Source: Centroberyx gerrardi (taxonomy: Eukaryota > Chordata > Actinopteri > Beryciformes > Berycidae). Taken from it: a stretch of DNA of 64,000 nucleotides. The position numbers and the translations under genes are program-made. The DNA lies in the NCBI RefSeq assembly GCF_048128805.1, contig NC_136004.1, forward strand, positions 18,164,185-18,228,184, read 5' to 3'. The notes beneath the pieces are model-generated. The model did not search any database, had not been told where the DNA came from, and saw only the letters and a list, made by a program, of their open reading frames with translations. Positions within the stretch are counted from its first letter, which is position 1; every line of letters starts with the position of its first letter. Positions 13,031-26,700 of the stretch are shown in pieces.

Positions 13031-13672
13031 GCTTGTCAGTGGGATGGGTTTCCTCTTCCAATAGTCACACCCCATTCCTGCATTTGCCTCTCATCTTTTT
13101 TTTTTCTTCAGTTTTTCTCCCACAGGCTTTTGGGGCTTTGAGGTCTCTTGGCTTTGCTATGAGAAACCTGCTCACTACGTCTACACACACCTCGTGTTGT
13201 AGATGTTGAAAGAAGATCTCCAACTAATGTCTTTGCATCATCCCCACACCTAGCTATATGGACTTTTGGATTTTATCACAGGAGGCTTGCATAACAGTAC
13301 GGACTTCCTTCTTTTCTTTTTTTAAGATTTTCTAGTTCAACAAGAATGTCTGATGTTTCTTGTGTGCAGCCTCCCTATCTACATGCTAGCTTGATATGCA
13401 ACATTGTTGTTTCTAGCCTATTCTCTCTCAGATTCTCACCTGGGCATGTTTTTTCAATATCTTGAAGATGCATTGTTGGATTTACCTTGGTCAAAACATA
13501 GAATTGCTGATTAAATAAAAAGTTAAATTGTTCAGGGGTCAGACAGAGCAGGTTTTCAAGCTGCCATCTTGTGCATCGTGACAGCAGAAGTCCTCACTGG
13601 TTTCGAATGACAGTGGCTGTGAAGTGTGTCAGGACGGGGAAGAACAAAGAGGAGCCAAGCCAAAAAACACAC

Positions 13673-13925
13673 AGGGAATTAGCTCAAATAATAGAGTGTG
13701 TGCTTCGCATGTGCGAGGTGGGATCAAAGCCTACATTCGCCACATGATATTTAGGGTGAAAGAGTAGCCAAGTTGCTAGAGAGACCATCGCTTGACCAGA
13801 AGAGCACAGATTTAATCCCCCACAACAGCTGTGTGTCCTGTTGAAAAGTCCTTGAGACACAGACTGCTTACTCATTGTAAATTGTCCTGAATAATCTACT
13901 AAATGCTGAAAATGTAACAGCAAAA
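13673..13925 (+). mobile_element. tRNA-Ala-derived SINE (degenerate)
   Basis: Positions 13,673-13,743 resemble a tRNA-Ala gene: GGAATTAGCTCAAATAATAG gives a 5' arm and A-box region, GCTTCGCATGTGC an anticodon-loop-like segment with CGC, and GGGATCAAAGCC a decayed B box. A non-tRNA body follows and ends near CTACTAAATGCTGAAAATG, the usual type of fish SINE tail. The damaged B box and missing acceptor pairing argue against a functional tRNA. Confidence 0.65.
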
Positions 13926-14442
13926 TATCTAGCTGGTTTGGTACTTGGAAACCTTTTATTCTCTCAAGCCCTACATGGCAATCTAAAGCAAGGAATTTTA
14001 ATATATAATGACCTTGTTACACAGTAAAATACATCTGGTTTGGGACGTGATTTGATTTGAACTGCTGTTTTTTTGGGGTACTTTGGATTTGCTGGATTTT
14101 TTTCATTATTTTATTTTTGATCATGAAAAAGTATTTTGGGGAAAAAATTTTGGAGGGAATTTGAATTTAAAGATATTTTGGATACCTTTCTGTTTTTTAA
14201 TGAAGATTACCTGCAGAAGCAGTGTGTTTGGACATTTATACAACAGACTGTATAACACGATAACACTGTATTAGAAGCAATACTGCGCTTATAGTTAAAC
14301 ACAATTCTCCTCAAACTTAATGACTGACCCTCCTTTTGTTATTGCATTTTTGTGATTAGGAGTCTGCCACAAAGTTAGAGAATTGCTGGTAAAGAGAGTT
14401 TGTCAGTTAACTTTTGCTGATTTGTGTTGGCTACCATGACGG

Positions 14443-15205
14443 ATGATCAAAGACCTTGAGGAGTGTGCAAGCCCGATCCACTGCCAGATCTATACCTTTC
14501 CACAAGATGAGAGGTGGAGGAGACACCCACAGACTTCACAGCAGGTGCCCTTGCCATCTGTAGAGATGCAGTTGCTGAGAGTCTCAGGTCTCTTTACACT
14601 GAAGATGAGCCTCCGCTGCAGGCTACAGTGAAGATGGAGGTGAAGGAGCTGAGGAGGATCTTTATGCCCCTGTTGCCCCTAGAGGAGGTGGCAAAAGTTC
14701 ACTGACGACTGGACGATGTGTGTGCTATAGCGAGTGTGATGCCAGGGTTTCTGCAGCTGAAGGGAGCAGGAAGGCTTTCAAGACCACAGCTGAAGATGAC
14801 CTTTAGTGCTGAAACGATTAGTCAATTAATCGATTAGTTGATAGACAGAAAATGTATCTATTATAATTTGGATTATTGATTAATCGTTTTAGTCACTTAT
14901 GAAGTAAACATACCAAACATTTGCTGGTTACAGTTTCACAACTGCTAAGATATGCTTGCTTTTCTCCGTTTCATATCATTATAAAATTAATACTTTGGCT
15001 GCTGTTCAGATTAATTAAAAAAGACATCGCTTTGGGCTCTGGTAACTTGTGTGGGCATTTGTCATTTTTGTCATTTCATAGACTAAATGATTAATCGATT
15101 AATCGAAGAAATAGCTGCAGCCCTAATGACCTTGAACCTGTTATAGAGGGATTTGAGCCTGCCATTGATGCTTTCTGTTGGTATGAAAGCTCCAGACACA
15201 AAGGT
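14443..15205 (+). pseudogene. Coding-like relic interrupted by a MITE
   Basis: Positions 14,514-14,705 read as an acidic, helix-like segment (ending ...PLEEVAKVH then a stop). Further downstream another frame reads through residues such as RKAFKTTAEDDL. If the MITE at 14,804-15,125 and one copy of its 8-bp duplication are removed, this second frame continues through EPVIEGFEPAIDAFCWYESS to a stop. The pieces look like a decayed coding sequence, possibly a processed pseudogene or transposon protein. I do not recognise the family. Confidence 0.35.
14804..15125. mobile_element. hAT-like MITE with 8-bp TSD
   Basis: A 322-bp element with imperfect terminal inverted repeats (left TAGTGCTGAAACGATTA, right end reading TAGGGCTGCAGCTATTT on the other strand), each followed by repeats of TTAATCGATTA. 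It is flanked by the perfect 8-bp duplication ATGACCTT at 14,796-14,803 and 15,126-15,133. An 8-bp duplication with TAG...CTA ends fits the hAT superfamily. It has no coding capacity. Confidence 0.85.
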
Positions 15206-15654
15206 TAAGAAAAAGGATGAGGCTGTGCATTATTGTATTAAGAGGAAATGCATCAGGCTTAAAGCAATATTTCACTGTGGTAGAACATTTTTACTTTTCA
15301 GCACACACACCTTCAAAGCAGGTCCAACATCACATGCCCCGGGGATCCACAGTCAACAGCCGCATTCGGGCTTTTCTCCCCTGCTCTTGGTATTGATATT
15401 TGCAAACAGCCAAAATTACTTCTTGAAAAGAATCATCTGGGATGTTATATAAAATAATAACTCCTGGATCCACTTCACCTTGGTTCTGCAGAGCATTCAT
15501 CAACAGCTACCATGTTTTTTTTAGAGGTATACTAAAACTAGAAAACACTTTAAAAGAAGCATCACTTTAAGGATCTCTATTCAGCAAAGGTGGACTGTTT
15601 TGTATTAGAGATGCTACGCCTGAGAACATGTTGAAACATGTTGAAACCTCCATG

Positions 15655-15812
15655 CTGTTACCTTGTGGCCCTGTAAAGCTAAATGGATAGAGCATGGCAC
15701 TAACACTACCAGGGTTAATGGTTCAATTCCTACTGAGGCCACCCATGCTAAAAATGCATGTGCTGATGGTGTCGTAAGGTGTGATGGATAAAAGCACCGA
15801 CCAAATGTCATT
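15655..15812 (+). mobile_element. tRNA-derived SINE
   Basis: It has an A-box-like part (AAATGGATAGAGCATGGCAC) and a good B box (GGTTCAATTCC at about 15,719-15,729). It continues into CCACCCATGCTAAAAATGCA and the typical fish SINE tail GATAAAAGCACCGACCAAATG. This is an RNA polymerase III type retroposon, not a functional tRNA gene. Confidence 0.75.
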
Positions 15813-18084
15813 TTTCATGTTCTGTTAGCATCGTGCCCTTTTCACCAGTTCCCTTTCTCACAAGGCCACATCAGGAAGTCATTGGGGAAGTGCCATTCCT
15901 GTTAATCACCTAAAATCTCCAGTTCTTATTCTGCTGCCTTGTATTGCAGACCTGGAAAGTGAATTCAATCCCACGTCCTACAATGATAATCATGAAGAAC
16001 CTTGCTCTGTGCCCTCTGTCTGATATGAAAATGTTTGCAGCTCTTTGTCTCGAAATGAACTGCTAAGGATTGATTGCATGTGAAGCGCAAATGTGCCGAA
16101 CTATAAACAACTGGCGAATGTTTTGTGGCAAAAGATTATGAAGCTGAGGCTGAGATGTGTATTTGAGAGGGAATGCAGGACCCCTAGAAGAGCAATACTC
16201 TTTAGTTGTGAGCCCTTCGCTTATGGTGGTGAGCTGACCTTATCAGAGAAAACCATACAGATGAGTGTGTGTGTGTGTCTCAGAGAGAGTCTGGCTACAC
16301 CTGCATTACTGTGAAAGGATTACAAACTCCATTTGCTTGGAGAAAAATCAACGAACACCTCTAAATCTTGAAAACAGGAATATCTTGATGAATGCTTCCA
16401 CCTTGAGGTCATTCTCAGCAAGAACATCTTGTAGGTTTATGTTTTGTACCGGAGCACAAAGTTCAATAAACCCTCCATTAGGCTACAGCATGGTATCACA
16501 GCACTGGGAAATGTGTGGCTGTGACTTTCAGAAATAATTAGACTATAAAACAGTTGTTATTGTCTGGGCATTTGGGGCTTTTAGCTTAGATTCCAGCTAA
16601 TTTCTAGATCCTTCTTCAAACTTAAGCTGTGTGTGCATTCAGAAGATGAGCTGGTGAGATTGTCAACGCTCACCATCATGTAAGTTTGGGAAAGGCAATC
16701 TAGGTCCTCATACCACAGGAGAAGAAAAGAAACCCTCTGACGACAATTGAGTCATCAGAGGTTGAGTCTCTCAATGAGGAAAAATTCCTTTCAAACCCAA
16801 TCATGCTTCTGCTGCAGCAGTAGCCTTTGTCAGGGTTACAGGGTTACTGCTACTTGAGGAGGGTGTTTTAAACTCTGATATTTCCACTAAGGTAGCCAAG
16901 TTGTTGAAGTAGCTGAATTCTTTTCATTCCTTTGGTTCGTTGTAATTCATGCACCTTGGTGGAGCTACAAGGTTGTGATTTTTTTTTCACCCTTTAAATT
17001 CAATCATGGTACAATTGCTGCTGATCTCAGTCCACTGTCATGCCAGTTACATGTACAACCTTCTGCAGAAGTCCTTTTGACGGAGAGTCAAAGGACACAG
17101 TGAAGAGCTAAAGTCAAGCTTTGGTCGTAAAGGGACATTAAGTACGATTTACACAAAATGACCATAACATACATACAAGGGGTTGATAGGGTGGCTGATC
17201 AATACAGCAATGCAGCAGCTAATGGGGATCTAAATAAAAAATCAATCAATACAAATGATTCAAAGCAGCACTTCACCAAGTGCTGAGATTTCTGTCTTTC
17301 AAAACTCACTTTCTGGCCTGAACTCTGTACTCTGACCGCCGTCACAAGATGTCTCCTTCTCAAGCCAATCAACAAATGACAAAGCAGGATTATGATTACA
17401 GTATTTTGCATTGTGATTACCTCTTCACTAGACTTTTCTGTTGAATGTCTGTTCTAATTAGCTAGCTTACTTTACTACTTTACTCTCTATTGGTAAAATT
17501 TGAACATGTTCAAATCAGTCTTGTTTTTAACTTGAATACAAAGCGTTTTTGTCATTATCCAATGGGTTTTGAAGGGGTTTGATAAACTCAAGAGGTCAGA
17601 GAAACCATTGAAGACCATGCAATCCTTCAACTGAAGTGAAAACATGAAAATCACCAAAATTGTAGTTACAAGGTTTTCACACACCAGCAGCCAAAAGCGG
17701 ATATTCTGTGTTTCATACATTATCTCATAGTTATAAGGTGCCAAAATGGTGGTGTTGCATAAACTGAGAATGATTTATTATCTTCATAGTTTATTATGAA
17801 ATGTTGGAGAATGAAACAAAGAGAGAGGCAGGGGAAGAAACTGGAGAAGAGCTGGTGGCATGGTGGGGACTTGGCATGACACTCAAAACAAGTGCAGATT
17901 GGATGAGTGACACTAGTCCTTATGCCATGGTGTAGATACACACAGAGGGGTTGGGCCAAGTTAAAAAATAAAGTCACTCATCCACAGCTCATATATTCCC
18001 ATCAGGCATTTAGATTTTTTACATCATTGGTGAACCAAACCTACACAGTGATGTTGTATTTTTGTCAGCCTGTCATGATGTGTG
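15813..18084. other. Intergenic DNA with small dispersed repeats
   Basis: No gene seen. Positions 17,425-17,505 share a repeat with 34,199-34,270: CACTAGACTTTTCTGTTGAATG and, further on, TTAGCTAGCTTACT. Positions 17,628-17,695 share a repeat with 26,742-26,800: GAAGTGAAAACATGAAAATC and, further on, GAGGTTTTCACA/CAAGGTTTTCACA. Both are degenerate dispersed elements of unknown class. Confidence 0.5.
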
Positions 18085-18295
18085 ATACTTTATTGATCCC
18101 TACAAGGAAATTCTGTTGTCACTCAACCCCCCTCCAGGGAGGTCAAAGGTCAGGGTCAGCAACAGATGAGCGCTGCTGGAGCTGGTAGGGATTCAGCGTC
18201 TTGCTCAAGGCTGACATCAGCAAGGCGGATGCTTGCCGTTATCCAGTTGAAGGATGGTCTCTCTAACCATGAGGCCATCCTGCTGCCCTGCTGAT
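18085..18295. mobile_element. Retroelement 3'-end-like repeat (TTTATTGATCCC type)
   Basis: It contains ACTTTATTGATCCCTACAAGG followed by AAATTCTGTTG, then a segment with AGCGCTGCTGGAGCTG and GGGATTCAGCGTCTTGCTCA. This combination is common at the 3' ends of dispersed fish retroelements. Related short motifs appear at 37,437-37,600 and 61,975-62,015. The exact family cannot be assigned by eye. Confidence 0.5.
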
Positions 18296-18775
18296 GTTCA
18301 CCCTGTTGACTCCTTCATATTTCTCTCTGCTTCATCTCTGCTGTCAGCAGGCAGTAAAATAGTAAGAACTGAATACTTGAATTAACAGGCAAAAGAGAGA
18401 CTGGTAGAATTGCTCGCTAATTGGTTGTACTGCATACTGTTAAAGCCACATCGATTTTGAGTGATGATGTTCCATTAGCCATATAAGTCTTATTAGGCTT
18501 GATAGTCACATGGTGTACTTGGTTAACACAATTAGTAGACAATAGTTGCTGGTTAGGGGTATTTTGAGGCACCACAACTACTCAAATCAGTGAGTTGAAC
18601 TTATGCAACTGAGAGTCCATTTCAAACAGCAAGGTTGATCTATTCCCTCTCTGTGTGGCAATTCTTGCTCAAATTGCACATATCAAACAGTTCTACTTGA
18701 AAGGGTAACAAGGCCAGCATAGTACAGTTCAGTTTGGTTGCTTAGCACCTCATTCCCACTTCCCAGGAGTGAAGC

Positions 18776-18781
18776 TTTATT
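18776..18781 (-). terminator. Candidate PSAT1 poly(A) signal
   Basis: AATAAA on the minus strand (TTTATT on plus), about 420 nt downstream of the PSAT1 stop codon. It is the first canonical hexamer I noticed there. Use of the site is inferred. Confidence 0.35.
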
Positions 18782-19203
18782 GCTTTGAAATCAATGCCAT
18801 CTTGTGGCTGTAATGCTTCTAAACTGCAAACTGTAGCCACTAGGAAAACAGCACTTTGGGACACAAATAAGACTGCAAAATATAAATATTGCCAAGTTAG
18901 ATTTAATGGAATGTAAATATACTTTGAACAGGTAACAAGAATTATCTATGTACATCAAAGCACTGTTAGTCAAAACATCCTTCAAAACATGAATTCCATT
19001 AAAACACACGGATGGATTAAGACATTACTGGCACTAGTAGTGGTTAAAGCTTATTAGCAACAATGAATGGGTGTTACAAAACACCTGTCTACAGGTGCAA
19101 CTTACAGATCCAACATGAACCAGAGGTTTGCTTGAAATGGACTGACATGATTGAATGTCAGTGTGTGACAGATGCTAACTGATCATGTTAGCATGGCCTG
19201 TTT

Positions 19204-22200
19204 TTACTGGTGTTCCTTCAGAAACTCTTTCATATAACTGGCCAGGGCTTGAGTGTCTTCCAGGGTTACGGCGTTGTACAGAGATGCACGAATTCCTCCA
19301 ACTGACCTGCAGGAGGAGACAAACTCTGTTAAGGTTGAGGTCTGACTGTGTAGAGGCACGAGTGGAGCAGGGGCAACAATACAAGAACAATACAAAGCCG
19401 CTTTGCATTCAACAACAGAGGTTTGTATGGACAACAGAACCTGCTGAGGAATGCAAACAACATATCTCTGGTATATATTAATGGAAGAGTTACAGGAAGC
19501 ATGTGGTGGGATTTGACCTCAGTTTGTGTATTCTGAGGTTGTGTGTCAACTCTTACCTGTGTCCTTTCAGGGAGATCATTCCACGTTTGGACGCCCCATC
19601 CAAAAACTCCTTTTCCAAGGCTTCATCTCCCTGTTTCTTCCCCACACGAAACGGCACATTCATACGGCTCCGACACGCCATGTCCACTGGACACCTGCAC
19701 AGACGGACACAGAGCCAAGCAGTTCTAATTTACACTTTCAATTTAATATTCTAATCAGTTTATTCTACTGTTGCTCATGTTACTCATTGTAAGTCACTGT
19801 GGATAAGAGCATCAGTAAAATGTATTTAGCCTACAGTAGAACCTGGTTCATTCAAAAAAAAGAAAAACATATGTGGCACAGTTCATGGACCAGTGGGTTG
19901 AATTTCACAGAATTTCCAACATTTAATGATGGATTTTGTAACAATCTAAATCAATGGGTCATATTTTGGTCTTGCAAGAGTCAATGCATAGGAGCTTTCT
20001 GGATATTATCAAATAATTCATGGGATGACAAAAGGTCACCGACCATTTTCAGTACAGTATTTACAACTTACAGTTTAATGTAATATGTATGTATATATGT
20101 ATGTAATATGAGTGGACTATGAGGAAATGTCATCACATACATCTTTTTTTTCCCTGATCACTACTGCGCTAAATTATACACAGAACAACACTGGAGAGAA
20201 TAGATTCTAGTGTTGTGCTATTTTCTGACATTAAGGCAGCCACTGAAATACTTTCAAAATGGCCGTACCTCAGTGTAAAAGTCTGTGAAGAGAGATGATG
20301 GCTTAACGATGGAGGACGGTGCTAAGAGCGACCAACCGGCACTGCAAGCTACATTTCAGCTACAAGTATTTAAAAGCCTCGTTCTCAAAGCAGTTTTAAC
20401 TACAAATTGGAGTCAAATATTTCATTAGTTGAAAGAAACTCCATTCTGTGGATTTGTATCAGCGAGGCTGATTCACATTGTACTGGCCTTCCTTTGAGCT
20501 TTGAGCATTCACTAGACTTTCCTAATGAACCTCTATTGCTGAAGCTCTCTGATACTTACACATAGAAACCATTAGAACCATCGACAATGTCATAAATCAT
20601 GGAGGACTTCTGCTTGTTGAGCGTCTCCATGGCAGCCGTACCTCCATTGTTCTTGATCCACTCCAGAACCAGACCCATGATGTAGATACTGAACAGACAC
20701 AGGGTGATGAGGGAGATTAAAAATACACACACACACACACACACAGGAAGCAAGTGGTATCACATGTTGCTGTTCTTGGATAATCTCTTAACTACAAAAT
20801 ATATATAAATATATATATACATATATATAAATATTATAATTGTTCTCATGATGATTGTCAAATGCGATTGATGGCCCTTGGGCTATTAAAACTGGTTAAA
20901 AATCCAATGTATAATGTCAGAAACTAAGTTTTAACATCCAAGAGTGTGTAAATACTTGAAGCCATGGGGAAGAGAAAACAACAGGACTCAATCTGTAGAA
21001 AAAGAGGAGGTTCTGAAATTAAAAAAAATAAAAACAGGGGTGTGTCTGTACCTGAAACAAGGGGGTGTGTTGTACAGGGAGTTGTTGCCGGCCTGCACCT
21101 TGTAGTCCAGGATGATGGGACACTCATTCAGGGCGTGGCCTAACAGGTCTTCTCGCACGATGACCACAGTTACCCCGGCACAGCCCACGTTCTTCTGAGC
21201 ACCAGCGAAAATCAGCCCAAACTACACAATGTGAAAAGATACCGAAAAAAAATGTCATAAATGATTTTAGGTTTTTTTGTGATGAACTATTGATGCTGGA
21301 AGGAGAAATTCATATTTTATCTTGCTCCCCTCCACAGAAATTTAAACCTGAAGGTTAATATGACAATCATTCAAACCATCCCATAACAAAAAAAATGTTT
21401 AAACACAAAACCACAATCAACTATATGGCAAATAATATACCTTAAATGAATAGTTCATCCAAAAATGTAAATTTTCATATTTGTCATTTCCTACACACCC
21501 TTATGTTGAAACACTGGTGAAGTTTGTATGTCAATATAACATATAGCGGGTTTGCTAGCGCTGCTCTGTAGCAGCTTTCTCCAAAACAACTGGAGTGAAT
21601 GGAAACAGTTTCTTTAGAGTTGCAAAAAATGACCACAAAATTACTCCAAACAGCATAATCCAAGTGTTCTGAAGCCAAAGAAGTGCACTGTGGGTCCAAA
21701 AGTCCAATATTCAGTGGGACGATAATGACGAAAATTTAATTTCCGAGTGAACTATTCCTTTAATCGATGTCTTACAAGCCTAATATGCAGGACATCTTTC
21801 TCTTGAAGCATAACTCTGGCCATTTTTGACCTGAACCTCTTTCCCTCCATCATACCGATTCGATTCGCTTCACTATAGAGCTGCTTACATGTTGCCTGTG
21901 TGTGCGACTCTCCAATACAGTCCTACAGGGCCAATGGACACTCCAAAAATCAACCCCAAAAGCACCCAATGCATGTCTTTGTCAACATATTGATGCTTAT
22001 TCTGTAATGAGGGGGTTAGGGGTTGATTTTAGGACCGAGAGCTTCACAGGGAAACAGCTGACAAGATGTTGGTCAGAATCGTTCGCTGTGATGGAAAAAT
22101 GTAAACGGTCTATTCAGCAGCATTCAAACTTCGCCTCACCTTTGACACATCCACAGGCCGGGACAGGAAGTTGGAGGACATGTCGCTGACCAGGATCACC

Positions 22201-23683
22201 CCGTCTGTTTCCGGGGTGAAGTTGTACTCCACCCCGTGCACCGTCTCGTTGCAGCAGTAGTACACGTAGGAGGCCGAGGGGTTCAGAGTCCAGCTGCTGG
22301 GGTCAGGGATCTCTTGGGTGAGACAAAGACAAAACATGGTCAAAAAAACTTGCTTTGCTTTGGAGAGCATATGTAGGTACATCCCACATCTCCCCCCAGT
22401 TTTCTCCTCTATTGTTTTCAGATCTAGTCTTCTTAAATAAACCAAACCCAAAGAGCGGACCAAGAGGCAGGAAAACTCACATTGTCCTCTTACTTGATCC
22501 TTTCCTTAGTACACCGTTTTCACAGCCAGACTGGCAAATCTGGCTAAATCCAGATAGGCTGGCTGACCTTTTGCCTGCAGGACCAGGTGTTTTAAATAAA
22601 ATATAAAAAAAGTAGGTCTTTGCCTGTAACTGCACCCATTGTTCGCTCTTTTATTTGTTGCTTATAGGCTTTTGTTTCATGAAAGATTGTTAGTGCACCT
22701 TCTAATGTCTAGCTCATTTATTAAATAAAACATTTCAATTTGTGTTCCCAGTCTGGTCCTTTTGTTCTAGTACAGCTCTCATAAGGTCACGCTCAATTTT
22801 CTATTTACATTGTAATCTTTCTTTTTCTCAATGAGCTCTATACTGGTAGAATATCAGAGACAAACTCAAAGCTTGTTTCTGGTGATGGGAGAAAGTAGGG
22901 AATGTTCATTAATACAGACTAGCCTGTCCTCGGGGACACAGTAGAAGAAACATATGCGAAGTCTTGAGTTTTGTATTATATTTTCTAAAAATTTTTTACC
23001 TTGAATTTCATATAAGGATTTGTTTACTGACCACCAACTATGCTGCATTATTCTAAAAAGAAAAAAACACACAGTAAAAGCTCCTCACAGCAGGAGGAAC
23101 AGGAAAGCATTGAAAGCATGGTCCAAAATCAGACACAACCATGTGGAAAGATTACCTGCATGCCAGAGTCTTTTATTGCTAGTCGGCCCTATTGTTTATT
23201 ACGCAACAGCCTAGAATAGACCATCAAATTTTGTGTAGGGATAGCCTTCATGCACTGCGAATGACAATGACCAACTCATAAGAGCCAAAATGAGCCCACG
23301 CTGCAGTGAAAGCAATTCCATTCAACATTCAAAGAAAGGAATTAAAATGCAAAATTAGAAAACCTTCACGCCATTGGCCAGAAATGGCTGGATTTACAAA
23401 ACCTCCTGTCGGGGACTGAAACTTGTCACTGTTACATGCTTGAACATGGATAAAGGCTGGTAAATGACAGTTTTTATGGTTTCTTTGTTTTTTGTTTTTT
23501 GAAGCAATTTTCAGTCTCTGCTAATGTTCGAGTCCAGTGGTTTCTGGACTGGGTTCCTTGAGAGTTACAGGGGGTCGTCAGCAAAACAATAAAGTTCAAT
23601 TTCACGGTTGTTTCATTAATTATATGTCAGCACAAAGACAGAATGTATAATAATGACTATTCTGAATGCAGGTTAACCCCCCC

Positions 23684-23723
<40 letters not shown>

Positions 23724-26700
23724 AGACAGACAACAAGCATCTTAGATGGGTATACAGAGACAGACTCCCATGCCCTGCCCCTCACAATGTGAACAAATGG
23801 AGAATAAGTATTTCAAGAGATCTAGCCTATTTTTGTATAAAATCTTAACAATGAATTTGGCATTTATATATAGGGTGATAAATTTGAATTTGAAACTCAA
23901 CATTTGGATGAATTATTCTGTATCCCATCATCCCCAGAGTCGGGGGTAAAACAGATGGTACAACGCTGCCTTCAAGTGCTCCTCATAAGCTCCTACTTCT
24001 GAGTTTGGCAGCTGTAAATACGATGTGTCACGCATTCAAGATTCAAAAATGCATACAGGCAGTTTTGATTAAATTATTAGCCAAAAGTTGCTGTATGCAT
24101 GACAACTAAAAGTTAACCAAAAAGTTGAAATATAAAACATACAGCAACACTAATTTAATGCGTTGAATGCCAAACAAAAACATAATCCATCACTTTTACC
24201 ATCAGTTGTTGACAAAGTTTCCACGCTACACGTCACATCTCTGCAACTCGGTTCTCAAAGAAGATCCCAACTTTCCTGGATGCATTTACCGCTTTGTTGG
24301 GTCGTTCATGTGTGCTCAACTCATAATTAAGATATTTCCAACAGCACTTGAAGGCAGCATGACAGCTGTCCCTTATCATATTGATTTTTACTATTATACT
24401 GTTTTTCCCATATATTCTTCTTCTCCTTTTATCTTGTGGTGCCTTCTTGTTTTACTTGTATTGCACTTGTGCTATATAAATAAACTTTATTATTATTATT
24501 ATTATTACAATAGAAATCCAAGTGGCAACATTAATCTGCTGCACACTAATGTTTGCATGGCACTGATGTGAGTTGTAGTGCTACCAAAAAAATGAATCAA
24601 TCTGGAATTTGGTTGTATAGCATAGAATCGACTACATGAACATAAAAAATGACAACTAGAGCTACAAGGTTTTCACATGGCAGCAGTGATTATCTTCTTC
24701 TGAATGTGGAGGAAGTCTATAAGGTGCATGTGGTTGGCACTTTGTTTCAAATAGAGACTCAACGAGAGTCATTAGCTACATTAGGTTTTAACAGAACATC
24801 CTATCTCCCATTAGCACTAGTAGCCACTAGTTTGTCTGTGTTGCCATTGACCTACTTTCACAGTTAGTTTTGCAAAGTGCATTCTTGCATGAATAGCAGC
24901 CTGTTGCATAAAAAAAAAAAAAAAATAAATAAATAAATAAATCACAAAAGCATGTTTAACAGTAAATTTTAGTGGCTGGCATTCACACACATGGAATGCA
25001 ATCCTTTCCACACACTGACACACACAAACAGACAGACAGACTTACTGGTGTAACTATCCAGCTTGGGGTGGACAACGTTAATTTTGCCATATTTCTCTGC
25101 CTCTTGTGCAGCTTTTGAAGACCATGTGCCAGTCACGATGTAATCAGCACACTTGTCCTCCTTCAGGCCAATCAGGTTGAGAGGAACAGCGCTGAACTGT
25201 CCAGATCCGCCCCCCTGCAGAAACATCACCTTATAGTTGTCTGGGATATTTCTGCATAGACAAAGGTCATTGTGGTTAGATATAATGTAAAGGCCTCACT
25301 GTGTGCAGCATAATGCCCATAGAGTGAGCCCACATGTTGAAGTCACATACAGAACTAAATGATTCATACTGAGCACAGATACACTTTGCCTTGTATCAGT
25401 ATGAATACTAAAAATATCCACAGTATTCTGGCATTTGCTACATTCATGTGGGTGAAATGTTTGCCTACTATCAGTTTCACACTCAGTGTATTAAAAAACA
25501 AGCGCGAATTTGCAATAGCTGCGACCACGTACGCGCATGCATACACGCGTGGGGACATTTTTGTGGACCAACCAAGCGACCGACCGACCGACCGACCGAC
25601 AGAGCGAGCTATAGAGCTGCTGGTCGCAGCTAAAAAATAAAGTTCTGCAAATACTATCAATGCATGCTGTGTGCTTATCGTTTCTCCTGAATCAACATTT
25701 CCAATACAAGCTAAATACAAATTTGGGCATAAAACCAAGACTTGGCAACACTTTTAAACAGTAGAATAAAAACATACTGTAAAAACATGGTATCTGCTCC
25801 TGTAGGAGTATCTCACATTTCACCACAATCATCTGGTTCTACCAGTTTGCACGGCGCCAATCTTGCCTTAATTACTAGATCATTGTCCTTTTCAACTCGG
25901 CTCAACTGTGAGTCAGCTCTGTTCCCTTACGTGTAAGCTCAACAATGTTGTTCAGTTTGATGCACATTAAAAGCACGATGTGTATTCCTGCAAAAAATAC
26001 AAAAGGTTGACATGCAGGTGCTTGAAGGACTGGAAGTGGAAAAGTCAAACAGATGCTTTCTAAATGCACAAACTCTTTGCAAGCTTGCAAGATTATCAGT
26101 TTCTTTATCATACTAATGGAAGCATAGCAAGGCTAGTCAAGTCTTCCAGGTGTTTCTAGGGTCGACCATGTGGAGAAACACACCTACTAGACTGACAAAC
26201 ACCATGTCAGAGCTGCCCGTGTGCCAAGCTGTTTGTGCATTCAACATTGCAACACTGCTGCCTGCGTTGGCGCCTTGCTGAATGCACTCAGCAGTCTGGC
26301 ATGTAGGAACAAGTGCTACAGAGTTGAGTCAAAAGTACCCGGCAAATTGAATGTGTCTTCGCCACAGTGTTTGTCAGATGAAGTACTCACAGCAACTCTC
26401 GCAGGAGATTCTCTGTCGTGTTCAGAATCTTGCTGAAGTCTGACGATCGGTGACTCATCTCTGGTTTGAACAGAATGAATCATGTTTGAATTTAATCACA
26501 CAGACAGCAAGGCATTTACTCACTTTTTAGCCAATTTCATTCACATCGGTGTCATTTAATGTTGACACACTTATCCAGAGCAACTTCCACTGAGTGAGGA
26601 AATAGGGATCCGCTATGAGGGCAGCAGTTTCACACTGTTGATAGGCTTCTTCACATTGTATAGATCAGTTTTCATGAATCAGCGCAACATCTCTTTAACT

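Noticed and set aside
13673-13743. Functional tRNA-Ala gene
   Set aside because: The B box and acceptor stem are damaged and a SINE body follows, so it is a retroposon.
20924-21188. Alternative frame over PSAT1 exon 6
   Set aside because: It is a shadow frame of the real exon, which carries the PLP-lysine motif in the other frame.
24167-24571. 134-codon open frame
   Set aside because: It spans the end of a transposon copy and an (ATT)n tail, and is not protein-like.
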